Positions 1-8,800 of a stretch of DNA of 40,708 nt are shown piece after piece. The translations under genes and the position numbers were made by a program. How positions within the stretch are numbered: the stretch's first letter is position 1; each line of letters opens with the position of its first letter. Source of the stretch: Betaproteobacteria bacterium UBA2293 (GTDB lineage: Bacteria; Pseudomonadota; Gammaproteobacteria; Burkholderiales; Rhodocyclaceae); the NCBI GenBank assembly GCA_002345845.1, contig DDWF01000073.1, positions 54,277 to 94,984 on the forward strand, read 5' to 3'. The notes beneath the pieces were generated by a model, which saw nothing but the letters and a program-made list of their open reading frames with translations, ran no database searches and was not told the DNA's origin.

Positions 1-2
1 AT

Positions 3-2222
3 TTCTTCCTCCGTTCCCTGGCCGAGGACCAGCAGGAGAGCAGCGTCGGTGTCATCCTCTCCGGCATGGGTTCGGATGGCACGCTCGGCCTGCGCAGCGT
101 CAAGGAAGCCGGCGGCCTGGTGCTGGTCCAGGAACCGGCCAGCGCCCGCTTCGACAGCATGCCGAAGAGCGCCATCGCCGCCGGCCTGGCCGATATTGTC
201 GCCAAGGCTGAGGAACTGCCGCTGCGCATCGCCGAGACACTGCAACACCTGCGGCCGTTGCTGCCGCACCGCCCGCGGGAAAGCGAAACGCCAGACCAGA
301 AAAGTGCCTTCGACAAGGTCTGCATCCTGTTGCGCAGCCGCACCGGTCACGATTTCTCGCTGTACAAGAAGACCACCGTCTATCGCCGGGTCGAACGACG
401 CATGGCGATTCACCAGATCGACCGCATTGGCGACTATGTGCGTTACCTGCGTGAAAATCCGCAGGAAGTCGATCTGCTGTTCCGTGAGCTGCTGATCGGC
501 GTTACCAGCTTCTTCCGCGACCCGGCCACCTGGGATTACCTGCAGCAGCAGATTTTTCCCGAATTGCTCGCCGCCCACCCGGAGGGCAGCGCCATGCGCG
601 CCTGGGTGGCCGGCTGCTCGACCGGCGAGGAGGCCTTCTCGCTGGCGATGATCTTCCGCGAGGCGATGGATCACCTGCCGGCGACCGCCCGCCACGCGCT
701 GCAGATCTTCGCCACCGACCTCGACCCCGATGCCATCGAAAAGGCCCGGCGCGGCATCTACCCGGCCAATATCGCCGCCGATGTGTCGCCGGAACGCCTG
801 CAGCGCTTCTTCGTCGAGGAAGGCAATACCTACCGGATCAGCAAGGAAATCCGCGAGATGGTGGTCTTTGCCCCGCAGGACGTGATCATGGATCCGCCGT
901 TCACCAAGCTCGACATCCTGACCTGCCGCAATCTGCTGATCTACCTGGGTGCCGAACTGCAAAAACGCGTACTGCCGCTGTTCCACTACAGCCTCAAACC
1001 CGGCGGCGTGCTGATGCTGGGCAGTGCCGAGTCGATCGGCGGCTTCACCGACCTGTTCGCCCCGCTGGAAAGCAAGGCCCGCCTGTTCCGGCGCAATGCC
1101 AGCCCACAACGTTCAACCAACCTCGAATTCCCGACCCGGGACTTTCCCAACACCAGCGAGCCTCTCATGGACAAGAAACCGGATCCGGTCACCACCAACC
1201 TGCAGCATCTCGCCGACGATCTGCTGCTCCAGCAATTCTCCCCCGCCGCCGTGCTGGTCACGGCCAGCGGCGATCTGGTCTATATCAGCGGACGTACCGG
1301 CAAATATCTGGAACCAGCGGCCGGCAAGGTCAACTGGAACATCCACGCCATGGCCCGCGAGGGTCTGCGCCAGGAAATCGCCCTGGCCCTGCCCAAGGCC
1401 CTGCGCAGCGGCGAACGCGTGGTCTGCCACAATCTGTCGATCGGCACCAATGGCGGAGCCCAGATCGTCGACCTGACGGTGCAGCCGATTTCCGAACCAC
1501 CGGCCCTGCGCGGCATGGTCATGCTGGTCTTCGCCGATGTCGCCACGCCGGCGCTGCCAACCACCACCGGAAAACGCGGCGCGCGGCGCAGCGAACGGGA
1601 AAATGAACTGGAGCAGGCGCTGCTGCTGAAGCAGCAGGAAGTGCAGAAACTGCGCGAGGAAATGCAGAGCTCGCAGGAAGAGCTCAAGTCGGCCAATGAG
1701 GAACTGCAATCGACCAATGAGGAGCTGCAGTCGGCGAACGAGGAGCTGACGACCTCCAAGGAGGAAATGCAGTCGCTGAACGAGGAGTTGCAGACGGTCA
1801 ATGTCGAGCTGCAATCCAAGGTGGACGAGTTGTCGAGCGCCAACAACGACATGAAGAACCTGCTCAACAGCACTGACATCGCCACCGTCTTCCTCGACAG
1901 CGCGCTGCATGTCCGCCGCTTCACGACGCAGGCGACGCGCCTGTTCAAGCTGATCCCCGGCGACCTCGGCCGGCCGCTGTCCGATATCGTCACCGACCTC
2001 GACTACCCTGCCCTGCTCGCTGACGCGGCGGAGGTGCTGAACACGCTGGTGTTTTCCGACCGTGAAGTGGCAACCGGCGACGGCCGCTGGTTTCAGGTCA
2101 AGATCATGCCCTACCGGACCCTGGAGAATGTCATCGACGGGGTCGTCATCACCTTCAACGAGATCAGCCGGGCCAAGCAGCTGGAGGCCGAACTCCGGGC
2201 CCTCGGCCGAACGGAGAAGTGA
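3..2222 (+). CDS. CheB-CheR-PAS chemotaxis fusion protein, 5' end missing
   Basis: The reading frame is open from base 3 and its true start lies before the window. The first residues read VILSGMGSDGTLGL, the end of a CheB methylesterase domain. A CheR methyltransferase follows, with the SAM-binding signature GCSTGEEAFS (near base 610) and CRNLLIYL (near 925). Then comes a heptad-rich coiled coil of repeated NEELQS units (about bases 1600-1850) and a C-terminal PAS domain. Such fusions methylate and demethylate chemoreceptors or related signalling proteins in the cytoplasm. Many relatives continue into a histidine kinase, but here the frame stops straight after PAS, so this is a short-form member. 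The stop overlaps the first possible start of the next gene, suggesting translational coupling. It appears to be chromosomal rather than part of the mobile element. Confidence 0.93.
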   Translation, partial: FFLRSLAEDQQESSVGVILSGMGSDGTLGLRSVKEAGGLVLVQEPASARFDSMPKSAIAAGLADIVAKAEELPLRIAETLQHLRPLLPHRPRESETPDQKSAFDKVCILLRSRTGHDFSLYKKTTVYRRVERRMAIHQIDRIGDYVRYLRENPQEVDLLFRELLIGVTSFFRDPATWDYLQQQIFPELLAAHPEGSAMRAWVAGCSTGEEAFSLAMIFREAMDHLPATARHALQIFATDLDPDAIEKARRGIYPANIAADVSPERLQRFFVEEGNTYRISKEIREMVVFAPQDVIMDPPFTKLDILTCRNLLIYLGAELQKRVLPLFHYSLKPGGVLMLGSAESIGGFTDLFAPLESKARLFRRNASPQRSTNLEFPTRDFPNTSEPLMDKKPDPVTTNLQHLADDLLLQQFSPAAVLVTASGDLVYISGRTGKYLEPAAGKVNWNIHAMAREGLRQEIALALPKALRSGERVVCHNLSIGTNGGAQIVDLTVQPISEPPALRGMVMLVFADVATPALPTTTGKRGARRSERENELEQALLLKQQEVQKLREEMQSSQEELKSANEELQSTNEELQSANEELTTSKEEMQSLNEELQTVNVELQSKVDELSSANNDMKNLLNSTDIATVFLDSALHVRRFTTQATRLFKLIPGDLGRPLSDIVTDLDYPALLADAAEVLNTLVFSDREVATGDGRWFQVKIMPYRTLENVIDGVVITFNEISRAKQLEAELRALGRTEK

Positions 2223-2224
2223 AC

Positions 2225-2959
2225 GTGATCGAATCAATCCTGCTAACCACGGTCAAGATCAAGACCTATGCCGGAGAACGGCACCTGACCAATGCCAGCG
2301 GCTTCTTCTTCGAGCGGGAAAAGGCCCTCTATCTGGTGACCAGCCGCCACGTCCTGGTCGATGATGCCAGCCTGCACCACCCCGATCACATCGAGATCGA
2401 CCTGCATATCGACAGCACCCTGCTGGCGCGTTCGGTCAGCTATTCCATTCCGCTCTACAAGAACGCCATGAGCATCTGGCGCAGCGGCAGCGACACCGCC
2501 GGCGACATCGACGTGGCCATGATCAGGATCGAGCGCCAGCACCTGCCCGACAAAATCGTCTATAACGCCTTCACGCCGGCCCATCTGCCGGAACATTTCG
2601 AGACCATCGAGATCGGCAGCCCGCTGCTGGTCGTCGGCTTTCCCCTCGGTTTTCACGACAACGTGCACCATCTGCCGGTCGTTCGCCAGGCGGTGATTGC
2701 CTCATCGTTCGGCCTGCGCTTTCAGGGCAAGGGCTACTTCCTGACCGACGCGCGCACCCATCGTGGCACCAGCGGGGCGCCGGTGGTCATGCGCGCCAGC
2801 GGCGACCAAGAACAACTGGGCGAACTGCCCTGGTTGCTGCTCGGCGTGCACTCGGCCCGCCTGGACGTCGCGCCACGCGACCTGGTCCTCGACGAAGCGC
2901 TCGGCCTTAACTGCTCCTGGTACGCCGACATCCTGATGACGCTGAGCAAGGCCCGCTGA
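2225..2959 (+). CDS. Trypsin-like serine protease
   Basis: A protein of about 244 residues with the trypsin-fold triad in order: His in TSRHVLVD, Asp in GDIDVAMI and Ser in HRGTSGAPVV. No signal peptide or transmembrane segment is visible and no PDZ domain follows, so it is not a DegP/HtrA protein; a cytoplasmic role is likely. Two GTG codons compete as start: 2219, which overlaps the upstream stop, and 2225. GGAGAA at 2213-2218 abuts the first but sits 6 bases from the second, so 2225 is preferred. Coupling to the CheB-CheR-PAS gene suggests a shared transcript, but a role in chemotaxis is not shown by the sequence. Confidence 0.8.
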   Translation: MIESILLTTVKIKTYAGERHLTNASGFFFEREKALYLVTSRHVLVDDASLHHPDHIEIDLHIDSTLLARSVSYSIPLYKNAMSIWRSGSDTAGDIDVAMIRIERQHLPDKIVYNAFTPAHLPEHFETIEIGSPLLVVGFPLGFHDNVHHLPVVRQAVIASSFGLRFQGKGYFLTDARTHRGTSGAPVVMRASGDQEQLGELPWLLLGVHSARLDVAPRDLVLDEALGLNCSWYADILMTLSKAR

Positions 2960-3023
2960 CAGCCTCGCCAGGCTTGGCTATGCGCCGACGACAGGCACTC
3001 TTATTGCTGTAAGGGTCGACAAC

Positions 3024-3043
3024 CCGGCTTTTTGCCGGTTTTT
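3024..3043 (+). terminator. Rho-independent terminator after the protease gene
   Basis: CCGGC pairs with GCCGG across a TTTTT loop and is followed by five T residues. It lies 64 bases after the protease stop and 25 bases before the next start, so it separates the chemotaxis operon from the small gene behind it. The stem is short (5 bp), so it may be partial. Confidence 0.65.
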
Positions 3044-3068
3044 GTCATCAATCCGACCAGGAGAAAAC

Positions 3069-3287
3069 ATGTCCATCGTTCCCATCAAGGCCTTTTCCGA
3101 CAAGGCCCGCGCCGACGCCGCCCTAGCCACCCAGCTCAAGGCTTGCCTGAAGATCAAGGAATTGCGCGCCCTGGCCCTGGAGAACGGTTTCGCGATCGAG
3201 GAAAACTCGCTCTATCCGCCGAACGAGCCGCAATTTACCGAAGAGCAATTGTCGGAACGCCTGGTGAAGGCCCTGTTGCGCGTCTGA
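3069..3287 (+). CDS. Nif11-like small protein
   Basis: A 72-residue protein. The ATG at 3069 follows AGGAG (3059-3063) at good spacing; in-frame codons upstream lack a ribosome site. The N-terminal half, with a SIVPIKAFSDKARAD helix, a KACLKIKELRALALENGF segment and then an acidic and basic tail, has the layout of Nif11-like domains: helix, short linker, LxxLAxxxGF helix. Nif11-like proteins include leader peptides of modified natural products and free-standing proteins of unknown role. There is no double-Gly cleavage site and no modifying enzyme nearby, so a leader role is unlikely here. It has its own flanking terminators and is probably monocistronic. Confidence 0.65.
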   Translation: MSIVPIKAFSDKARADAALATQLKACLKIKELRALALENGFAIEENSLYPPNEPQFTEEQLSERLVKALLRV

Positions 3288-3303
3288 GCGCAAGCGGAAA
3301 AAC

Positions 3304-3332
3304 AAAGGCCCCTCGCGAAACGAGGGGCCTTT
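3304..3332 (+). terminator. Strong intrinsic terminator, possibly bidirectional
   Basis: A perfect 12-bp stem (3304-3315 with 3321-3332) around a CGAAA loop, A-rich on the 5' side and ending in TTT. It lies 17 bases after the Nif11-like stop and marks the last feature of the chromosomal block before the presumed attachment site. Confidence 0.85.
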
Positions 3333-3356
3333 GGCGGAAACCATAAAACGCTAGTC

Positions 3357-3373
3357 GATCATTCCCATTCGAT
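3357..3373 (-). other. Possible attachment site: copy of the guaA 3' end
   Basis: On the minus strand bases 3373 to 3359 read ATC GAA TGG GAA TGA, that is Ile-Glu-Trp-Glu-stop, the usual C-terminus of GMP synthase (GuaA). The codon before is ATA and the one before that TGA, so there is no guaA gene here, only its last 15 bases. Genomic islands and ICEs are known to insert at the guaA 3' end and leave a short direct repeat at the far side. The location, straight after the last chromosomal terminator and before accessory genes, fits. The intact guaA and matching integrase would lie beyond the right edge. The match is short, so this stays an inference. Confidence 0.5.
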
Positions 3374-3700
3374 TATTCATTGAACCGCCACACGCTTGTG
3401 CTCCTAGGGTTGTAGCGATCCATAAAATCCTTCATACCGTCAGAGATACCGTCAAAACCAGTGGGCTCAATTGACACGACATGACACAACCTGATGTTGA
3501 AGCCTCCAACATTGAAGATGAGTCGCGCGCATCAAACTGGCCCACACACCAAATAGTGCCATAGATTCTCTCGACATCTACTACGACCAGGAAGTCAGTG
3601 AGACATGGATGAGCAGCATCGGTAACCTTGCTTCATAGGATTGATTAAGCATCCTGCAGCACGTAACCGATCGTCGCGGAGGGCGATCAGAATTCGAGGG
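3374..3700. other. Intergenic stretch without a recognisable gene
   Basis: About 330 bases with visibly lower GC than the flanks and no convincing coding frame on either strand. It lies between the presumed attachment site and the 3' end of a minus-strand accessory gene, so it is probably the terminal non-coding end of the mobile element. No repeat or hairpin stands out. Confidence 0.5.
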
Positions 3701-5884
3701 TCAGTTCTCCAAGGCTAAACGCGCAAGCTTCTCAAGTACACTCATTTTCGAATTGTCTCCGCCAACAAGCACACCATTGGTCATAGTGTGCAAGTACAAC
3801 TGCACGAGAGGCAGATTCAGCAGACCGTCCTTGCAGGCAGTACCGTCGGCGGCGTAGTGCATCACATCTCGCATGCCGGAAAGCGCGTCCCCGGAGCCGT
3901 TAATACCACCTTCCGGCGGTACAAATAGCCGCACCCACGAACCACAGTCCTGCACAGGCATCTTCAGCCCAATTCGCTCACCGTGCTTCGCGTGCTCCGG
4001 TTTGAACATCGAGATGTAATACGGTAATAGGTTGAAGTCGCGGCTCTTGGAAAGAAGCCGGCCCTCGCCGCCCTCCTCCTTCTGTGCAGATTGGTGATCG
4101 TCCTGTGCAGCGATAGCTGCTTCGATGCCTGGATATGCATCATTGAGGATTATTTTGGGCACGAAAGTGCCCGCCCAGACGGTCAACCTCTCGCCCGTCA
4201 TGGCATCAATGACCCAGAACTGCCCGTCCCGAATCCAGCTCTTGCCGCTCTCTTGCAGGAAAGGAAACTCTGCCACGAACTCCAACAAAGCGCCGGGCTT
4301 CCCCCACGGGGTACGGCGAGTCCGTGTCACGCATACCGCACCGCCCTCGAGCATCACATCGACAGCCGCCACCATCTGCTCAGGTGCCTGACGGCGTGGT
4401 TGCTTGATACGCCTAGTTGCAAGAAGTGTCAGTTGCCGCGGGACAAGCTCAGGCATCCCTGGGGCCATAATTGGCTTTTTGCCCAGCAGTACCTCTTTGA
4501 GCGAGAGTTCCACGAAGCATCGCTTAAGAGCTTCCTGAAGTTGCCGGGCGTCAGAGTCCTTCGCCTTGCCTGGTCGGAGTGCCGCAAGCGCACTGGGGCC
4601 GTAGTTGAGGCCCTGCGTGGTCACTTGGAATACCGCTTTGGCAAGAAGGTTGTAAAACTTTGCTTCTGTGTACGGGTCCGCCCTACCTTCACCCTTGGCC
4701 AGTGCCGTGTATGCAACCTCTGGCCGTACCGACTGCTTGTCGCTGCCCGGGCCACCCTTAGCGAGGCGTATACTCCCAGATTCCTCATCGCCCTCGCCGT
4801 TCAAGAAAAGGTAATTCAGGCCGCCATCGAGCTGAACGGGTACGCTATCCGCTACCCGCACATCCGGGGCTAGAAAATGCGTCTTCTTGTTGCCCGCAAC
4901 GTGATAGCCAGGCAAGTACTCGGAGAACCTCGTCAGAGGGGCCATGGCATCGTGGTCCATTGCTTCCGCGGTGGTGTTCACCACAACCAAGGGACGCTGC
5001 AGGCTTGCCAACGGTTCAAGCGGAATGTATGCGTTGTCTACGTAGTGAGTCGCAACGAAGGTTTCTCGTGCAAAAGGAATACCGGTCCTGACGAACAAGC
5101 GAGCCGCAAATTCTGTGAGCAGGTTGAGGTAGTACAGCCGGGTGCGCCGGATTTTCTCGCGGTCGAGGCTCAGGCCCTCCATCGGGCTCTTGCGCGCGTC
5201 AACCTCAATAAAGTCGTCCGGGACAATGCGGGTCACCCCTACAAGGTAGCCTTCGCCCGCCGAGGCGAGACGCGTTGCAGCAGCTGTATCTGAGTCCGCG
5301 GAAGCCTTTCGAGCAAACCGTTTTGACTTGACGTCACATAGCACGAGGCCGTGCTTCATGTTGACCTCAAACTCGGCTTCAGCTAACTGGAGATATTTCT
5401 TCGATGCTTGGCTGGCGCTACCCAGGTACACACTTGGCCCAAAGCCGCCTCGAACGAAAGTGTCGTCCTCGAAGGCCGCTGATTCAATCAGCTCCTTCAT
5501 CAGCATGAGCTCAATGAACTTGGCCGGCTGCGCGGCCACCGCGGCCAGCATCGACGCAGCGTCAAGCTTCGGGCGTGGGCCGAGGTACCAAGCATCTTTG
5601 CCGGCCATCGTGAACGACAGTTTCGAAGCTGCTTCTCCGTTCAGGTCAAGCGCCTTGGCGATTTCGGCTCGCACAAGCTTTGCCCTTTCCCGGAAAAACC
5701 CCGCACCGCGAGAAACCCCTTCTTCCCCCTTGGGCATCGCCACAGGGATGGGCACAAGCAGACTACCTTTGCCAGCCTGCCACTTGGCTAGACGCTGCGC
5801 TGCCTCTGCCACCGAACAATTGAATCGGAGCGCGTTCAGTCGCGCATGCGCTGTGACCTGTGGGTCGAGTGGTTGGATAGACAT
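3701..5884 (-). CDS. Unrecognised 727-residue protein partnered with a helicase-nuclease
   Basis: Starts with ATG at 5884, in a TAATG junction where the stop of the upstream helicase gene and this start share one base, and GGGAAAG precedes it. The two genes are therefore almost certainly co-translated and work together. I do not recognise a domain. Visible features: a short N-terminal helical segment (about 10-35); a long alpha/beta middle with LVVVNTTAEAMD near residue 300; a basic stretch RRIKQPRRQ near 490; and a C-terminal Gly-rich segment VPPEGGINGSGD near 660. No transmembrane segment, signal peptide, Walker motif or clear nuclease triad is seen. By context it could be a target-recognition or effector subunit of a DNA-processing defence complex. 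Codon use is like its neighbours. Confidence 0.85.
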   Translation of the reverse strand: MSIQPLDPQVTAHARLNALRFNCSVAEAAQRLAKWQAGKGSLLVPIPVAMPKGEEGVSRGAGFFRERAKLVRAEIAKALDLNGEAASKLSFTMAGKDAWYLGPRPKLDAASMLAAVAAQPAKFIELMLMKELIESAAFEDDTFVRGGFGPSVYLGSASQASKKYLQLAEAEFEVNMKHGLVLCDVKSKRFARKASADSDTAAATRLASAGEGYLVGVTRIVPDDFIEVDARKSPMEGLSLDREKIRRTRLYYLNLLTEFAARLFVRTGIPFARETFVATHYVDNAYIPLEPLASLQRPLVVVNTTAEAMDHDAMAPLTRFSEYLPGYHVAGNKKTHFLAPDVRVADSVPVQLDGGLNYLFLNGEGDEESGSIRLAKGGPGSDKQSVRPEVAYTALAKGEGRADPYTEAKFYNLLAKAVFQVTTQGLNYGPSALAALRPGKAKDSDARQLQEALKRCFVELSLKEVLLGKKPIMAPGMPELVPRQLTLLATRRIKQPRRQAPEQMVAAVDVMLEGGAVCVTRTRRTPWGKPGALLEFVAEFPFLQESGKSWIRDGQFWVIDAMTGERLTVWAGTFVPKIILNDAYPGIEAAIAAQDDHQSAQKEEGGEGRLLSKSRDFNLLPYYISMFKPEHAKHGERIGLKMPVQDCGSWVRLFVPPEGGINGSGDALSGMRDVMHYAADGTACKDGLLNLPLVQLYLHTMTNGVLVGGDNSKMSVLEKLARLALEN

Positions 5885-8800
5885 TACTTTCCCAGAATGG
5901 CGTCACGTAGGTTCGCATTGGGCATCCACCCAGCCTCGCCGGTGTTCTGCACGTACATGGCCATGAAACGAATGGTGCCCTGTGGCGGGCGAGTCACTGC
6001 AAACTTGTGGGCGCCCTGCAAGTTTACGTATAACGTGTGAACGGTGGCCTCTGGCAGCAGCTCACGAAGCTTGGCGTGCTTCTTCTCCGCAGCCTCCTGC
6101 AACTGCAGTTTCTTGAGGCTGTCGGTATTTCTGGTCCAATTCTTCAAGTCCACTGCCACCCACACATCCGGAGCCGGCCGCAGGTAGTAGTCAAAGAGTT
6201 GGTAGAGCTCGGCATAAAGCGGATGCTGTTCCGGCTGGACATATTCAACCGGACCACTACCCAACTGCAGATCCTTCGCCCAAACGTTGAACTGCTCGCC
6301 AACGTACTGCTCGAACTCAAGCTCTGCGATGTAGCCTTTCATGATTTCAGTCACGAACCAGGGTTGCGGCAGCAAACGCTTGGTCTTGTCCGCAAGACGG
6401 ATGCCGCGCCACTCCTTCAGCAGGCGGTGTGTGCTTTCCGAGAGGCGCGACACCAGACTATCTGGTGCCACCATGCCTGTCCAATCAAACACTTCCGTTC
6501 CGTCGTCGGCATCTGTAATCACCAGATCAGACATGCCAGCCATGGAGAACAGTCTGGTGTAGACGTCGGCACCAGCTGGGACTTCCACGAAGCAGCCATC
6601 TAAGTAAGCCTCAGAGACTCCGCTGGCCCGCAGATCCTCCAGGTACTTGACCGGATCGGTAAACATGGTGGAGCGAAACAGCAGTTCCCACGTTGTACGG
6701 GCTGCCATGTCAGACCGGAAGCGCGCCGGCATCGAACTGGTGAACTCCCTAAAAGCCAGTGCCTTCTGGAGGCTCTCAATGTGATGGCGCTCCCGTTCGG
6801 TCGCTGACGCAAAAATACCTGTCTTGCTATGATGCAACGCCAGCCTTTCCAGGACGGCGCGTTGGGCCGGAGAAGCCCGTTTGCGCAGTTCGGGTGCGTG
6901 CCGCAGGCCGAGATGAACCATCCGAGCAGCTTCCGAGCTGACATACAGGTATTGGCACAGCATCTTCTCGTGGGGTCGGCGCTCGCCGCGGCCAAGGGCT
7001 TGGAACACTGTCCGAGTGATGTCAATGACGTGTTCCTTGCGTAGGCGTTTCCAGCGGTTACGCGAATACTCGAACAGCAGGTCGCCCTTGGACATGGCCG
7101 CCCACTCTGGAACGTCGTCCCGCAGCACCTGCGCGAAGCTCTGAAACATCTCCATCGAGAAGCCGCTAGCGCCAGGCCGGGTATGCCGTGTGTAGTACGG
7201 GTCATTGAGCAGGCAGAATAATTCGAAGTCGCGTTCAGTTCCGTGCTGCTTGGTCAGGAAGTTGATGCCGCGAGAGGCCGACGCATATGCTGTCCAAAGC
7301 AGCACCTTCTTGCGGCTGATGTCCAGCGCATCCTCCAGCTCCTTGTTGAACTGACCCTTGTCGTCTTCCTCCTCTGCTGCGCCGGTTTTGGTGCGATCCT
7401 TCTTGCGGAAGCGTTCCGCCGAGTACAGGACGATATGAATTTCTTCGGTCTGCCCAAATTCGTGAAAAGTCGGGACCGCCCGCGGCTTCACCACGAAGTA
7501 GTCGCCCGTAGTGTCTTTCTGCGTAACCAGCCCCAGCGAAGAGTTGGCCAAGCGAATCAGGCATTTCTTTACATGTTGGGTGGTCTGGCACAGTACTAGG
7601 CCCGAGCGAATGCTAGTTGCCATAAGCTTGTCCAGGCTGGCGACCAAGCCCTGCAGTTCGTGCCGTTTGTGTCTGTTCAACGGCCCGTAGCCGGATTCGC
7701 CCTTCTTTGGGCGAGCCTCATCAAACAGCTGGTACAGCCCTTTGAATGCCGTCGAAGTCTCGAACGTGGGCGCTGGGTCCTCGTCGTCGAGGATGACGAC
7801 CTTCCGCTCCCGCTTCTTCAGGAATTCCAGTGCCTGGGCGCCAACCACCTCAAGTTCGTCGTCTCCCATCTCCGAGAAATGACCACCGCGTTCTTCCAAG
7901 TAGCGGCGCAGGTGTTTTGTGTTGAAGGCACCTGAAGAGGCGGAGTCCAGGCCGCCAGTGGCGCTCATCAGGTACACGCCGTTCGTACGTCCGAGAGCTC
8001 GAACAATGTCTTCCTCGGGTGTGGCACGCAGAGAGGTAATGGTCAGGGTAAGGCAGATGTCTGCCTCCTTGTTGTACTCCTCGGCCTGGTTACGGCTCTC
8101 CTCCAGCGTGACCACGGACTTGGTGTGTTCAAACAAAAAGGAATCCGTGAGCAATTCCTTATCGCTCACCTCGGTCTCCAGCCCTTCAGAAGCCGTCTTG
8201 CCGTCGAAAAGCCGGCGTACATCGGAACGGAACCTGTCCAGGCTGGGGTACCGCTCTTGGTCCACCTTGGACATCTCGATGGCATCCTCTCCACTAGTCA
8301 CCGCCAAAACGCGCGCCATAAAGATCACCAAGCGGAGGTAATCGTACAGGCTGTACGCCCCTTCGGGGATGTTGCCATCGTGGTACTGCAAACGGATGGT
8401 CTGATGCGCCGTGTCTTTCATGAGCTGAACCTGGCGCAGGAACTCGGTGTCCATCACGCTGGCGGACTCAGTGAAGAAGGTTTGTCCGGGCTGGTCCAAC
8501 ACCTCGCCGTACGTGGAACGGCTCATGGTGAAAAATTTCTTGTTTACTACGAGGTCATGCAAATTCACAAAAACCTCGTAATCGGTGCACCGACCGAGCT
8601 GATTGATACCCTGAACGTACGAGCGAATACGCTGAAGAATCCGCGCCTTTTGACGAAACCGCTTGAAGTCCGCATGGGCGTCATTGCGCTCATGAAGCTG
8701 TGTGAGAACCTGCAGCAACTCTTCGTCGGAAAAGCGCTTCGCGGCTATCGGACTCTGTTCGAATAGTTTTGCGCGCAACAGCTCAACCCTGCGCTGCGGC

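Noticed and set aside
1113..2237. A 374-residue open frame antisense to the CheB-CheR-PAS gene
   Set aside because: It mirrors the third-position GC bias and the repeated coiled-coil codons of the real gene, has Leu-rich low complexity and no ribosome site.
3701..5884. Argonaute/pPIWI-type identity of the 727-residue protein
   Set aside because: The partner helicase-nuclease and the C-terminal layout suggested it, but no PIWI catalytic or binding pattern could be pointed to.
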